Below, piece after piece: positions 49,640 to 59,991 of a DNA stretch of 64,000 bases. The notes under the pieces were generated by a model that made no database searches, was not told the origin of the DNA, and saw only the letters and a list, made by a program, of their open reading frames with translations. Position numbers and translations under genes: made by a program. Origin of the DNA: Serratia bockelmannii (GTDB taxonomy: Bacteria > Pseudomonadota > Gammaproteobacteria > Enterobacterales > Enterobacteriaceae); contig NZ_VOUX01000005.1 of the NCBI RefSeq assembly GCF_008011855.1, positions 208,388 through 272,387 on the forward strand. The letters are read 5' to 3'. Positions within the stretch are counted from its first letter, which is position 1. Each line of letters opens with the position of its first letter.

Positions 49640-52600
49640 ATGATCCCACAGATTTCTCAGGCGCCCGGCCTCGTTCAACGGGTGCTCGACTTTTTGGAAG
49701 CACTGAAGCAAAACGGATTCAACGGCGATACCGCCACCAGCTACGCCGACCGCCTGACGATGGCCACCGACAACAGTATCTATCAGCTGTTGCCCGATGC
49801 GGTGGTGTTCCCCCGTTCCACCGCTGACGTGGCGCTGATTGCGCGTCTGGCCGGGGAAGAGCGATTCAATACGCTGACCTTCAGCCCGCGCGGCGGCGGC
49901 ACTGGCACCAACGGCCAGTCGCTCAATACCGGCATCGTGGTCGATATGTCGCGCCATATGAACCGCATTCTGGAGATCAACGTCGAACAAGGCTGGGTGA
50001 AAGTCGAAGCCGGCGTGATCAAGGATCAGCTGAATCAATACCTGCGGCCGTTCGGCTACTTCTTCTCGCCGGAACTGTCCACCAGCAACCGCGCCACGCT
50101 GGGCGGCATGATCAACACCGACGCCTCCGGCCAAGGTTCGCTGGTATACGGCAAAACCTCCGATCACGTGTTGGGCCTGCGGGCGGTGCTGCTGGGCGGC
50201 GAGATGATCGATACCCGCGCCATGCCGACGGCGCTGGCGGAAACGATTGCTCTGGAAGAGACAGCGGAAGGGCGCATTTACCGCACGGTGCTCAATCGCT
50301 GCCGTGAGCAGCGCGCACTGATCCTCGAGAAATTCCCCAAGCTCAACCGCTTCCTCACCGGTTACGATCTGCGCCACGTGCTGAGCGACGATCTGCAAAC
50401 CTTCGATCTGACGCGCATCCTGACCGGCGCCGAAGGCACGCTGGCGTTTATCACCGAGGCGCGGCTGGATATCACGCCGCTGCCGAAAGTGCGCCGCCTG
50501 GTCAACGTGAAGTACGACTCCTTCGACTCGGCGCTGCGCAATGCGCCCTTTATGGTCGAGGCCAAGGCGCTGTCGGTGGAAACCATCGATTCCAAGGTGC
50601 TGAATCTGGCGCGTGAAGACATTGTTTGGCACTCGGTGAACGAACTGATCGCCGACGTGCCGGATAAAGAAATGCTCGGGCTGAACATCGTCGAGTTCGC
50701 CGGCGACGATCGGGCGCTGATCGACGGCCAGATGGAGGCTCTGTGCCAACGGCTGGATGAACTGATCGCGCAGCGGCAGGGCGGCGTGATCGGGTACCAG
50801 ATCTGCGGCGATCTGGCTGGCATCGAGCGCATTTACAACATGCGCAAGAAGGCGGTCGGGCTGCTGGGCAACGCCAAGGGGCGCGCCAAGCCGATTCCGT
50901 TTGCCGAGGATACCTGTGTGCCGCCGCAACACCTGGCGGACTATATCGTCGAATTCCGTCAACTGCTTGACGACCACAACCTGAGCTACGGCATGTTCGG
51001 CCACGTCGACGCCGGGGTGTTGCACGTGCGCCCGGCGCTCGACATGTGCGACCCGCAGCAGGAAGTGCTGATGAAGCAGATCTCCGATCGGGTGGTGGCG
51101 CTGACCGCCAAATACGGCGGTCTGTTGTGGGGGGAGCACGGCAAGGGCTTCCGTGCCGAGTACAGCCCTGAGTTCTTCGGGGAAACGTTGTATGAAGAGC
51201 TACGCCGCATCAAGGCGGCGTTTGATCCGGATAACCGTTTGAACCCGGGCAAGATCTGTTCGCCACTGGCGGTAGATGCGCCGATGATGGAGGTAGACGC
51301 GGTCAAACGCGGCACCTTCGATCGTCAGATCCCGGTCGAGGTGCGCACTTCGTTCCGCGGCGCGCTGGAGTGTAACGGCAACGGCCTGTGCTTCAACTTC
51401 GACGTGCGTAGCCCGATGTGCCCGTCGATGAAGATCAGCGGCAACCGCATTCATTCGCCGAAAGGGCGGGCGACGCTGGTGCGCGAGTGGCTGCGTCTGT
51501 TGGCCGAGCAGGGCGTCGATCCGTTGGCGCTGGAGAAACAGCTGCCGCAGCAGCGCCTCAGCTTGCGCGGTCTAATCGAGAAAACCCGCAACAGCTGGCA
51601 TGCCGGCAAGGGCGAGTACGACTTCTCGCACGAAGTGAAAGAGGCGATGTCCGGCTGCCTGGCCTGCAAGGCCTGTTCCACCCAGTGCCCGATCAAAATT
51701 GACGTGCCGGGGTTCCGTTCGCGCTTCCTGCAGCTTTACCATACCCGCTACCTGCGCCCGGTGAGCGACTACATGGTCGCCGGCGTAGAGAGCTATACCC
51801 CATTGATGGCCCGCGCGCCGAAGGTGTTCAACTTCTTCTTCCGCCAGCCGTGGCTGCGGGAGATGAGCCGCAACGCCGTCGGCATGGTCGATCTGCCGCT
51901 GTTGTCCAGCCCGACGCTGCGTCAGCAGCTGTCCGGCCACCGTGCGACCACGCTGACGCTGGAACAGTTGGAAGGGTTGAACGCCGAGCAACGCGAAGAA
52001 CACGTGCTGATTGTTCAGGATCCGTTCACCAGCTATTACGACGCCAAAGTGGTGGCGGATTTCGTTCGGCTGGTGGAAAAGCTCGGCTATAAACCGGTGC
52101 TGCTGCCGTTCTCGCCGAACGGCAAGGCGCAGCATGTGAAGGGCTTCCTGACGCGGTTCGCCCGCACCGCGCGCAAAACCGCCGATTTCCTCAACCGCGT
52201 GGCGCAGCTCGGCATGCCGCTGGTGGGTGTCGATCCGGCGCTGGTGCTGTGCTATCGCGACGAATACCGCGAGATCCTCGGCGCCGAGCGCGGCGATTTC
52301 CAGGTGCAGCTGGTGCATGAATGGTTGCAGCAGCGGATCGCGGATCGCGCCGAACAGCCGGCGACCGGCGAGCCCTGGTATCTGTTCGGTCACTGCACCG
52401 AAACCACCGCGCTGCCGGCCAGCGGCCAACAGTGGGCGGCGATCTTCGCCCGTTTCGGCGCCAAACTGGAGAATGTCAGCGTCGGCTGCTGCGGCATGGC
52501 GGGGACTTACGGCCATGAAGCCAAGAACCTGCAAAACTCGCTCGGCATTTATGAGCTATCATGGCACCCGACGCTACAGCGTTTGCCGCGGCAGCGCTGC

Positions 52601-52696
52601 CTGGCGACCGGTTATTCCTGCCGCAGTCAGGTGAAACGCATCGAGGGCAATGGCGTGCGCCACCCATTACAGGCACTTCTGGAGATGATTGAGTGA
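49640..52696 (+). CDS. ydiJ: FAD/Fe-S oxidoreductase YdiJ (D-2-hydroxyglutarate dehydrogenase type)
   Basis: 1018 residues, the same length as E. coli YdiJ. The N-terminal FAD-binding type 4 domain has SPRGGGTGTNGQSLN, then an FAD-linked oxidase C domain and a C-terminal iron-sulfur part with CLACKACSTQCP and a second cysteine motif VGCCGMAGTYGHE. E. coli YdiJ has been reported to oxidise D-2-hydroxyglutarate. The ATG gives MIPQISQAPGL. Its stop overlaps the menI GTG start. Confidence 0.94.
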   Translation: MIPQISQAPGLVQRVLDFLEALKQNGFNGDTATSYADRLTMATDNSIYQLLPDAVVFPRSTADVALIARLAGEERFNTLTFSPRGGGTGTNGQSLNTGIVVDMSRHMNRILEINVEQGWVKVEAGVIKDQLNQYLRPFGYFFSPELSTSNRATLGGMINTDASGQGSLVYGKTSDHVLGLRAVLLGGEMIDTRAMPTALAETIALEETAEGRIYRTVLNRCREQRALILEKFPKLNRFLTGYDLRHVLSDDLQTFDLTRILTGAEGTLAFITEARLDITPLPKVRRLVNVKYDSFDSALRNAPFMVEAKALSVETIDSKVLNLAREDIVWHSVNELIADVPDKEMLGLNIVEFAGDDRALIDGQMEALCQRLDELIAQRQGGVIGYQICGDLAGIERIYNMRKKAVGLLGNAKGRAKPIPFAEDTCVPPQHLADYIVEFRQLLDDHNLSYGMFGHVDAGVLHVRPALDMCDPQQEVLMKQISDRVVALTAKYGGLLWGEHGKGFRAEYSPEFFGETLYEELRRIKAAFDPDNRLNPGKICSPLAVDAPMMEVDAVKRGTFDRQIPVEVRTSFRGALECNGNGLCFNFDVRSPMCPSMKISGNRIHSPKGRATLVREWLRLLAEQGVDPLALEKQLPQQRLSLRGLIEKTRNSWHAGKGEYDFSHEVKEAMSGCLACKACSTQCPIKIDVPGFRSRFLQLYHTRYLRPVSDYMVAGVESYTPLMARAPKVFNFFFRQPWLREMSRNAVGMVDLPLLSSPTLRQQLSGHRATTLTLEQLEGLNAEQREEHVLIVQDPFTSYYDAKVVADFVRLVEKLGYKPVLLPFSPNGKAQHVKGFLTRFARTARKTADFLNRVAQLGMPLVGVDPALVLCYRDEYREILGAERGDFQVQLVHEWLQQRIADRAEQPATGEPWYLFGHCTETTALPASGQQWAAIFARFGAKLENVSVGCCGMAGTYGHEAKNLQNSLGIYELSWHPTLQRLPRQRCLATGYSCRSQVKRIEGNGVRHPLQALLEMIE

Positions 52697-53109
52697 AATT
52701 GTGGAAACGTGAAACATCGCTGGAGCAGCTGAACCGCGCCGGCGACGGCTGCATGGTCAGCCATGTGGGCATCGAGTTTACCCAATTGGGCGAGGATTTC
52801 CTCGAGGCTACCATGCCGGTCGATGGCCGTACCCGCCAGCCGTTCGGGCTGTTGCACGGCGGGGCGTCGGTGGTGCTGGCGGAATCGATGGGATCGATGG
52901 CCGGTTACCTGTGCAGTGAGGGCGAGCAGAAAGTGGTGGGGCTGGAGATCAACGCCAACCACCTGCGCGCGGTGTTCGATGGCCAGGTGCGCGGGGTATG
53001 TCGCGCACTGCACGTCGGCCGTCGCCATCAGGTGTGGCAAATCGAGATCTTCGACGCGCGCGATCGGCTGTGCTGCACCTCGCGTCTGACCACGGCGGTC
53101 ATCGACTGA
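52693..53109 (+). CDS. menI: 1,4-dihydroxy-2-naphthoyl-CoA hydrolase
   Basis: 138 residues, hotdog-fold thioesterase of menaquinone synthesis (formerly YdiI). The catalytic Glu is E64 in HGGASVVLAESMGS. The GTG start at 52693 overlaps the ydiJ stop by 4 bases, so they are coupled. Length and position match E. coli. Confidence 0.95.
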   Translation: MKLWKRETSLEQLNRAGDGCMVSHVGIEFTQLGEDFLEATMPVDGRTRQPFGLLHGGASVVLAESMGSMAGYLCSEGEQKVVGLEINANHLRAVFDGQVRGVCRALHVGRRHQVWQIEIFDARDRLCCTSRLTTAVID

Positions 53110-53154
53110 TCCCCGCCGGTTTCCGCAGGCGATCGGCCTGCGGAGCGCTTCGTT

Positions 53155-53559
53155 TTACAGCTGAAACGGCACGCGTTTGACGAAGTCCTTCTGAAACGCG
53201 TTTGCCTTCTCCCAGGTGCCTTCCATCGCATATTTTTGGCAGATCAGCGTCAGCGTGTGGCGGGCGAAGTGGTAGCTTTGCACCCGAAACAGCTGGCAGC
53301 GCTGCGGATTGTTGATCTCGACGATCAGCCGGTTGTGCAGCTTGCTGAGCGCGTGCAGATAGCTGTCATCATCGCCGTTCTCCAGGCACAGATTGGCCAT
53401 GGTGAGGCTGACGCTGTTGTACCGCTTCAGATGATCAATATTGCATTCCGGGCGCCGCAGCGCCGCTTCGGCCATATAAAAGTCCACCGTGGCGTCGCGC
53501 ACGCTGAATTTGTAGTCATCAATCTTGCCCAGCAACCATGCGTTGATCGAAAGAGTCAT
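53155..53559 (-). CDS. Fur-boxed protein of unknown function next to suf
   Basis: About 134 residues, soluble, rich in charged and aromatic residues, with no signal or membrane span. The ATG at 53559 gives MTLSINAWLLGKIDDYKF; a TTG at 53574 would add five residues. Internal stretches such as NSVSLTMANLCLENGDDD and QRCQLFRVQSYHFARHTLTL do not call up a family. Several Cys and His residues (C in PEC, CLE, RCQ, ICQ; H in LHAL, YHFARH) might bind iron. A perfect 7-1-7 Fur box lies 28 bases upstream. E. coli has only small ydiH at this location. Confidence 0.8.
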   Translation of the reverse strand: MTLSINAWLLGKIDDYKFSVRDATVDFYMAEAALRRPECNIDHLKRYNSVSLTMANLCLENGDDDSYLHALSKLHNRLIVEINNPQRCQLFRVQSYHFARHTLTLICQKYAMEGTWEKANAFQKDFVKRVPFQL

Positions 53560-53586
53560 TGGCTTCGCGCTCAAATTCTAATTGAA

Positions 53587-53601
53587 TGATAATCATTATC
53601 A
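53587..53601 (-). promoter_or_regulatory. Perfect 7-1-7 Fur box of the unknown gene
   Basis: TGATAAT-C-ATTATCA is the ideal 7-1-7 Fur inverted repeat. It is 28 bases before the unknown gene's start, likely across its promoter. Confidence 0.88.
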
Positions 53602-54013
53602 TATAAATTGCCGCGTTGCCGATCAATCCCCGGCGCGGCGTTTTTTCATCGCGGGGGTGTAAAAGGCCGCCGACGACCCAATTTAATCCTGAGCGACTAA
53701 ACTTTAACCTGAGGGGCGCGCGCTGGTGCCGCGCCACGAAATGCCGATAAACGCACATTTACGACAGACAGAATGCAGAAATAGGTATTTTCTATGAATG
53801 TTTAGATCGGCAGTGTACCGCGGCACTGTAACGCTGACGGGCCACCGGGGAGTGCGGTACGGTGATGCAGGATAAAGAACAAATTCATAGGGATAGCATG
53901 CACACCTTGCCGCCAGATGCCGCAAGCCACCACGGATGTCCCGCTGGCTTGCCGCACGCCGCAGCGAAAAACCGCGCTCGCGGTGGATACCCCCGCAAAA
54001 CAAACGGTTGAAG
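53602..54013. other. Intergenic region between the unknown gene and sufA
   Basis: About 410 bases. Open frames here have no ribosome sites and no recognisable product. It probably carries the suf promoter and sites for IscR, OxyR or IHF, which I could not place with confidence. Confidence 0.5.
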
Positions 54014-54028
54014 TGATAATCGTTATCA
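54014..54028 (+). promoter_or_regulatory. Fur box upstream of sufA
   Basis: TGATAAT-C-GTTATCA is a 7-1-7 Fur repeat with one changed base, 57 bases before the sufA ATG. Fur represses suf in E. coli from a site near the promoter, so iron-starvation induction is expected. Confidence 0.83.
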
Positions 54029-54085
54029 CTAACATATAAGCAACCCAGATTGGCTGTGGCCAAACACGAGTGTGAGGTAGACCCT

Positions 54086-54457
54086 ATGCAAACGGAAAAT
54101 GTCGGCACTTTTTCTCTGGATGAAAATGTCTGGCAAGGCATTTCGCTCAGCGACAGCGCCGTACGACAAATAACGAAACTGATGCAGCAGGATCCGCAGG
54201 TGAAAGGGCTGCAGCTAGGGGTGAAACAATCCGGCTGCGCCGGCTTTGCCTATGTGCTGGATCTGACCCGCGAACCCGCCGATGACGATCTGCTGTTTGA
54301 GCGCGACGGCGCCAAACTCTATGTGCCGCTGAAGGCCATGCCGTTCATCGATGGCACCACGGTAGATTACGTCCGCGAAGGGCTGAATCAGATATTCAAA
54401 TTCAACAACCCTAAAGCTCAGCATGCCTGCGGGTGCGGCGAGAGCTTTGGCGTTTGA
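54086..54457 (+). CDS. sufA: Fe-S cluster carrier SufA
   Basis: A 123-residue A-type carrier. The ATG at 54086 follows GAGG. The three cluster cysteines are C51 (SGCAGF), C115 and C117 (CGCGESF). It takes clusters from SufBCD and passes them to apo-proteins. First gene of the suf operon, under a Fur box. An upstream in-frame start at 54050 would add 12 residues without homology. Confidence 0.96.
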   Translation: MQTENVGTFSLDENVWQGISLSDSAVRQITKLMQQDPQVKGLQLGVKQSGCAGFAYVLDLTREPADDDLLFERDGAKLYVPLKAMPFIDGTTVDYVREGLNQIFKFNNPKAQHACGCGESFGV

Positions 54458-54471
54458 GCGATGCAATCAAC

Positions 54472-55968
54472 ATGACACGAAGCAATGTAGAAATGCCTAA
54501 TGAAGTGCAGGCTTGGGTCAGCGAAGGTCGCTACAAAGAAGGTTTCTTCACCCAGCTGGCAACCGATGAGTTGGCCAAAGGCATCAACGAAGAGGTGGTG
54601 CGCGCCATCTCGGCCAAGCGCAACGAACCTGAGTGGATGCTGGAATTCCGCCTCGAGGCCTACCGCGCCTGGCTGCAGATGGAAGAGCCGCACTGGCTGA
54701 AGGCCAATTACGAACGCCTTAACTACCAGGACTACAGTTACTATTCGGCGCCGTCCTGCGGCAGCTGCGACGATGCCTGTGGTTCGCAACCCGGCGCCGA
54801 GCAGCAACCGGGCGCGGCGACGGAAAAAGATTACCTGACCAGCGAAGTGGAGCTGGCGTTCAATCAGCTCGGCGTGCCGGTGCGCGAGGGCAGCGAAGTG
54901 GCGGTGGACGCCATCTTCGACTCAGTATCGGTCGCTACCACTTACCGTGAAAAACTGGCGGAGAGCGGGGTGATCTTCTGCTCGTTCGGCGAAGCGATTC
55001 AGGAATACCCGGATCTGGTGCGTCAGTACCTGGGGCGCGTAGTGCCGTCCAACGATAACTTCTTCGCTGCGCTGAACGCCGCGGTGGCCTCTGACGGCAC
55101 CTTCGTCTATGTGCCGAAAGGCGTGCGCTGCCCGATGGAGCTGTCGACCTATTTCCGTATCAACGCCGCCAAAACCGGCCAGTTCGAGCGCACCATCCTG
55201 ATCGCCGACGAAGGCAGCTATGTCAGCTATATCGAAGGCTGTTCTGCCCCGGTGCGCGACAGCTATCAGCTGCACGCGGCGGTGGTGGAAGTGATCCTGC
55301 ATAAAGACGCCGAAGTGAAATACTCGACGGTGCAGAACTGGTTCTCCGGCGGTGAGAGCAAGGGCGGTATCCTCAACTTCGTCACCAAGCGCGCGCTGTG
55401 CGAAGGCGCCGGCTCGAAAATGTCCTGGACCCAGTCGGAAACCGGCTCGGCCATCACCTGGAAATACCCGAGCGTGATCCTGCAGGGCGACAACTCGATC
55501 GGCGAATTCTTCTCGGTGGCGCTGACCAGCGGCCATCAGCAGGCGGACACCGGCACCAAGATGATCCACATCGGCAAAAACACCAAGTCGACCATCATCG
55601 CCAAAGGCATTTCCGCCGGCCACAGCGAGAACACCTATCGCGGCCTGGTGAAAATCCTGCCGGGGGCGGAAAACGCCCGTAACTTTACCCAGTGCGACTC
55701 GATGCTGATCGGGCCGGACAGCGGTGCCCACACGTTCCCTTACGTTGAAGCGCGCAACAACAGCGCTCAGCTGGAGCACGAAGCCACCACCTCGAAGATC
55801 GGCGACGACCAGCTGTTCTACTGCCTGCAGCGCGGCATCAGCGAGGATGACGCCATTTCGATGATCGTCAACGGTTTCTGCAAGGACGTTTTCTCCGAGC
55901 TGCCGCTGGAGTTCGCCGTCGAGGCGCAGAAACTTCTGGCCATCAGCCTGGAACACAGCGTGGGTTAA
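54472..55968 (+). CDS. sufB: Fe-S scaffold subunit SufB
   Basis: 498 residues. The central scaffold on which the nascent cluster is built with SufC and SufD. The start [15 protein letters not shown] is the family start. Cysteines include [11 protein letters not shown] (near residue 100) and the conserved C in [11 protein letters not shown]. Length is about the same as in E. coli (495). It follows sufA by 14 bases. Confidence 0.97.
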   Translation: MTRSNVEMPNEVQAWVSEGRYKEGFFTQLATDELAKGINEEVVRAISAKRNEPEWMLEFRLEAYRAWLQMEEPHWLKANYERLNYQDYSYYSAPSCGSCDDACGSQPGAEQQPGAATEKDYLTSEVELAFNQLGVPVREGSEVAVDAIFDSVSVATTYREKLAESGVIFCSFGEAIQEYPDLVRQYLGRVVPSNDNFFAALNAAVASDGTFVYVPKGVRCPMELSTYFRINAAKTGQFERTILIADEGSYVSYIEGCSAPVRDSYQLHAAVVEVILHKDAEVKYSTVQNWFSGGESKGGILNFVTKRALCEGAGSKMSWTQSETGSAITWKYPSVILQGDNSIGEFFSVALTSGHQQADTGTKMIHIGKNTKSTIIAKGISAGHSENTYRGLVKILPGAENARNFTQCDSMLIGPDSGAHTFPYVEARNNSAQLEHEATTSKIGDDQLFYCLQRGISEDDAISMIVNGFCKDVFSELPLEFAVEAQKLLAISLEHSVG

Positions 55969-56011
55969 TCGCCGCATTTTTAGCGCCGTCGGCGCTATCT
56001 GAGGACACAGC

Positions 56012-56758
56012 ATGTTAAGCATCAAGAATTTGAAAGTCAGCGTGGAAGGCAACGAGATCCTCAAGGGATTGGATCTGGAGATCAAACCGGGCGAAGTGCA
56101 TGCCATCATGGGGCCGAACGGCTCGGGCAAGAGCACGCTGTCCGCCACGCTGGCCGGGCGTGAAGAGTACGAAGTGACCGAAGGGGAAGTCACTTTCAAG
56201 GGCAAGGACCTGCTGGAGCTTGATCCGGAAGATCGCGCCGGCGAGGGCGTGTTTCTGGCCTTCCAGTACCCGGTGGAGATCCCCGGCGTCAGCAACCACT
56301 TCTTCCTGCAGACCTCGGTCAACGCGGTGCGCAAATACCGCGAGCAGGAGCCGCTGGATCGTTTTGACTTCGCCGATTTCATCGAAGAGAAAATTGCGCT
56401 GCTGGACATGCCGGCCGATCTGTTGACCCGTTCGGTCAACGTCGGTTTCTCCGGCGGCGAGAAAAAGCGCAACGACATTCTGCAGATGGCGGCGCTGGAG
56501 CCGGATCTGTGCATTCTCGATGAAACCGACTCCGGTCTGGACATCGATGCGCTCAAGATCGTCGCCAACGGCGTCAACTCGCTGCGGGACGGCAAGCGCG
56601 CTTTTATCATCGTGACTCACTATCAGCGCATTCTGGACTACATCCAGCCGGATTACGTACACGTGCTGTCCCAGGGGCGCATCGTCAAATCCGGCGATTT
56701 CTCGCTGGTGAAACAGTTGGAGGAGCAGGGCTATGGCTGGCTTACCGACCAACAGTAA
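56012..56758 (+). CDS. sufC: Fe-S assembly ATPase SufC
   Basis: 248 residues, ABC-type ATPase: Walker [12 protein letters not shown], signature FSGGEKKRNDILQMA, Walker B LCILDETDSGLDIDAL. It binds SufB and SufD and drives the shape change for cluster assembly. It overlaps sufD by 26 bases. Confidence 0.97.
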   Translation: MLSIKNLKVSVEGNEILKGLDLEIKPGEVHAIMGPNGSGKSTLSATLAGREEYEVTEGEVTFKGKDLLELDPEDRAGEGVFLAFQYPVEIPGVSNHFFLQTSVNAVRKYREQEPLDRFDFADFIEEKIALLDMPADLLTRSVNVGFSGGEKKRNDILQMAALEPDLCILDETDSGLDIDALKIVANGVNSLRDGKRAFIIVTHYQRILDYIQPDYVHVLSQGRIVKSGDFSLVKQLEEQGYGWLTDQQ

Positions 56759-58019
56759 TTCAAACGCGCTGCAGCAGCTGTATCGCCTGTTCGAAGGCCG
56801 CGGTGGCGAGCGTTCGCCGCATGCGCTGGCGCACTGGCAGCAGGCGCTGCGCCTCGGCTGGCCGACGCGCAAGCATGAAAACTGGAAATACACGCCGCTG
56901 GAGAGCCTGCTGGAGCAGCAGTTCCTCGAGCCGCAGCCCGCATTGGTGAGCGCAGAGCAGCTCGAGGCGCTGGCGCTCGGCATCGATGCCTGCCGGCTGG
57001 TGTTTATCGACGGCCGCTACAGCGCCGCGCTGAGCGATGACGATCTGGGTGATTACCAGTTCGAGTTGACCGCCTACGGCACGCCACAGGCGCTGCCGGA
57101 GGCGATCCAACCGGAAATTTTCCTGCACCTGACCGAAAGCCTGGCGCAGGAAACCAGCCTGATTCGCCTGCCGGCCGACAAGGCCCCGGCTCGTCCGCTG
57201 TACCTGCTGCATATCAGCAGCGGACGCGGCGCCAGCGGGGAAGTGAACACCGTGCATCACCGCCATCATCTGGAGATTGGGCGCGGGGCCGAGGCGGAAG
57301 TGATCGAACACTATGTCAGCCTGGGCGAGGCCGCGCACTTCACCGGTGCACGCCTGACCGCCAACGTGGCGGACAACGCCGGACTGTTGCATTGCAAGCT
57401 GGCGTTTGAGAGCCAGCCAAGCTACCACTTTGCCCATAACGATTTGGTCATTGGCCGCGACGCGCGGGTGAAAAGCGACAGCTTCCTGCTGGGCGCCGGC
57501 TTGACGCGGCATAACACCAGCGCGCAGCTGAACGGCGAAGGCGCGAACCTGGTGATCAACAGCCTGGTGCTGCCGGTGGGCAAAGAGATCTGCGATACCC
57601 GTACCTATCTGGAGCACAACAAGGGCTATTGCGAAAGCCGCCAGCTGCATAAAACCGTGGTCAGCGATCGCGGCAAGGCGGTGTTCAACGGCATGATCAA
57701 AGTGGCCAAGCACGCGATTAAAACCGACGGCCAGATGACCAACCATAACCTGCTGTTGGGTAAGGTGGCGGAAGTGGACACCAAGCCGCAGCTGGAGATC
57801 TACGCCGATGACGTCAAGTGCAGCCACGGCGCCACCGTAGGGCGCATCGATGAAGAGCAGCTGTTCTATCTGCAGTCGCGCGGTATCGACAAGCACGCGG
57901 CACAGCAGATGATCATCTTCGCCTTCGCCGCCGAGCTGACCGAAGGCATCGCCAACGACATCATCCGGGAGCGGGTGCTGGCACGCATCGCCCAGCGCCT
58001 GCCGGGGGAGGCTGCATGA
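56733..58019 (+). CDS. sufD: Fe-S assembly protein SufD
   Basis: 428 residues, the SufB-like partner that helps iron enter the SufBC2D complex. The C-terminal segment [26 protein letters not shown] with its conserved His is typical. The start [11 protein letters not shown] lies inside sufC. It overlaps sufS by 4 bases. Confidence 0.96.
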   Translation: MAGLPTNSNSNALQQLYRLFEGRGGERSPHALAHWQQALRLGWPTRKHENWKYTPLESLLEQQFLEPQPALVSAEQLEALALGIDACRLVFIDGRYSAALSDDDLGDYQFELTAYGTPQALPEAIQPEIFLHLTESLAQETSLIRLPADKAPARPLYLLHISSGRGASGEVNTVHHRHHLEIGRGAEAEVIEHYVSLGEAAHFTGARLTANVADNAGLLHCKLAFESQPSYHFAHNDLVIGRDARVKSDSFLLGAGLTRHNTSAQLNGEGANLVINSLVLPVGKEICDTRTYLEHNKGYCESRQLHKTVVSDRGKAVFNGMIKVAKHAIKTDGQMTNHNLLLGKVAEVDTKPQLEIYADDVKCSHGATVGRIDEEQLFYLQSRGIDKHAAQQMIIFAFAAELTEGIANDIIRERVLARIAQRLPGEAA

Positions 58020-59242
58020 GTTATCCGATTGAACGCGTGCGCGGCGATTTCCCGCTGCTGGCGCGTGAGGTGAACGGCCAACCGCTGGCCTATCTCGACA
58101 GCGCCGCCAGCGCGCAGAAACCGCAGGTGGTGATCGACCGCGAGCTGGATTTCTATCGCCACGGCTATGCCGCGGTGCATCGCGGCATTCACACCTTGAG
58201 CGCCGAGGCGACTCAGCAGATGGAAGCGGTGCGGGAACAGGCGGCGCGCTTTATCAACGCCGCCTCGGCGGAAGAGATGGTGTTCGTCAAGGGCACCACC
58301 GAAGGCATCAACCTGGTGGCCAACAGCTTTGGCCGCCACCTGCTGCAGCCGGGCGATGCGATTCTCATCACCGAGATGGAACACCACGCCAACATCGTGC
58401 CCTGGCAGATGCTGGCGCAGGAGCGTGGGTTGCAGCTGCGGGTTTGGCCGCTGCAGCCCGACGGCACGCTGAATCTGGCGCGGTTGCCGGAGCTGGTCGA
58501 CGCGTCCTGCAAACTGCTGGCGCTGACCGAGGTCTCCAATGTGCTGGGCACCGTCAACCCGGTGCGCGACATCATCGCCCGCGCCAGAGCCCTGGCGCCG
58601 GATCTGACGGTGCTGGTGGACGGCGCGCAGGCGGTGATGCACCAGCGCGTCGATGTTCAGGCGCTGGACTGCGATTTTTACGTGTTTTCCGGCCACAAGC
58701 TGTACGGCCCTTCCGGTATCGGCATGCTGTATGGCCGCCAGGCGCTGCTGCAGCAGATGCCACCGTGGGAAGGGGGCGGCTCGATGATCCGCCAGGTCAG
58801 CCTGACGGCGGGCACCACCTTCGCCGATCCGCCGTGGCGCTTCGAGGCGGGTTCGCCGAACACCGCCGGCATCATGGGGCTGGGGGCGGCGTTCGATTAC
58901 GTCGAAGCCCTGGGTCTGAATGCGATCCACGATTATGAACAGTCGCTGATGCACTACGCGCTCGAGGCGCTCAAGCAGGTGCCGACGCTGAAAATCTATG
59001 GTCCGGCACATCGGGCCGGGGTGATCGCCTTTAATTTGGGAGAACACCACGCCTATGACGTCGGCAGCTTCCTCGATCAGTATGGCATCGCCATTCGCAC
59101 CGGCCATCACTGCGCCATGCCACTGATGGCGTTTTATCAGGTGCCGAGCATGTGCCGCGCTTCGCTGGCGTTATATAATACCCGCGAAGAGGTGGACCGG
59201 CTGGTGGCCGGGCTGCAACGCATTCATCAGCTATTAGGTTAG
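58016..59242 (+). CDS. sufS: Cysteine desulfurase SufS
   Basis: 408 residues, PLP enzyme that takes sulfur from cysteine as a persulfide. PLP lysine K228 (FSGHKLYGP) and active Cys366 ([11 protein letters not shown]) are visible. It hands sulfur to SufE. The start overlaps the sufD stop by 4 bases. Confidence 0.97.
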   Translation: MSYPIERVRGDFPLLAREVNGQPLAYLDSAASAQKPQVVIDRELDFYRHGYAAVHRGIHTLSAEATQQMEAVREQAARFINAASAEEMVFVKGTTEGINLVANSFGRHLLQPGDAILITEMEHHANIVPWQMLAQERGLQLRVWPLQPDGTLNLARLPELVDASCKLLALTEVSNVLGTVNPVRDIIARARALAPDLTVLVDGAQAVMHQRVDVQALDCDFYVFSGHKLYGPSGIGMLYGRQALLQQMPPWEGGGSMIRQVSLTAGTTFADPPWRFEAGSPNTAGIMGLGAAFDYVEALGLNAIHDYEQSLMHYALEALKQVPTLKIYGPAHRAGVIAFNLGEHHAYDVGSFLDQYGIAIRTGHHCAMPLMAFYQVPSMCRASLALYNTREEVDRLVAGLQRIHQLLG

Positions 59243-59278
59243 GCCGGGGCGCGTCCCCGGCGGTACAAAAGGATCCCC

Positions 59279-59695
59279 ATGGCGAATTTGCCGGACAAAG
59301 ATAAATTGGTGCGTAATTTCTCCCGCTGTCTGAACTGGGAGGAGAAATACCTGTACGTGATTGAACTTGGCGCCAAGTTGCCGCCGCTGGACGAGGCCGA
59401 GCGGCAGGCCGGCAACCTGATTTCCGGCTGTCAGAGCCAGGTGTGGATCGTGATGCGTCTCGATGAGCAGGGGCAGGTCGAGTTTCACGGCGACAGCGAT
59501 GCGGCGATCGTCAAAGGGTTGCTGGCGGTGGTGTTTATTCTTTATCGTCAATTAACGCCACAACAGATCGTCGATCTCGATGTGCGGCCGTTTTTCGGCG
59601 AACTGGCGCTCAGCCAACATCTGACGCCTTCACGCTCGCAGGGGCTGGAGGCGATGATCCGTGCCATTCGCAGTAAAGCGGCGCAGCTGGCCTGA
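59279..59695 (+). CDS. sufE: Sulfur acceptor SufE
   Basis: 138 residues. Cys51 in [10 protein letters not shown] accepts persulfide sulfur from SufS and passes it to SufB. It ends the sufABCDSE operon. A weak hairpin (ctcattga / tcaatgag, 59720-59748, then tcttta) may terminate it. Confidence 0.96.
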   Translation: MANLPDKDKLVRNFSRCLNWEEKYLYVIELGAKLPPLDEAERQAGNLISGCQSQVWIVMRLDEQGQVEFHGDSDAAIVKGLLAVVFILYRQLTPQQIVDLDVRPFFGELALSQHLTPSRSQGLEAMIRAIRSKAAQLA

Positions 59696-59719
59696 TCCTT
59701 AACGCCTTTCTCCTCAAGG

Positions 59720-59754
59720 CTCATTGATATATTCGCTTTGTCAATGAGTCTTTA
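59720..59754 (+). terminator. Weak terminator after sufE
   Basis: Stem ctcattga / tcaatgag with a 13-base loop followed by tcttta. It is moderate in strength and the only hairpin visible there. Confidence 0.5.
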
Positions 59755-59991
59755 CAATCCGTTGTTTTCCCCAGGAACCATCCCCCAATTCAGTGATATT
59801 TCAGCAGCTTACCTATTGACGTTTCGTTGACAATCAACGACGGCGATTACGTTATAACGTGTTGATTTTTAGAGAACTTATTGCCTTTGATGCCAGCATT
59901 GCTAGTATTAATCAGGTATTGTCTGATTTACCCACCGTCGGGCGCTCGTTAGCCTTGGGGGCGAACCGTCATAAAAAATATAGGGATGATA

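Noticed and set aside
53704..54141. Open frames in the sufA upstream region (minus strand)
   Set aside because: They cover the Fur site and sufA start, lack ribosome sites and encode no recognisable segment.
54922..56610. A 562-codon minus-strand frame across sufB and sufC
   Set aside because: It spans two real genes and their gap in reverse, and its composition is that of a shadow frame.
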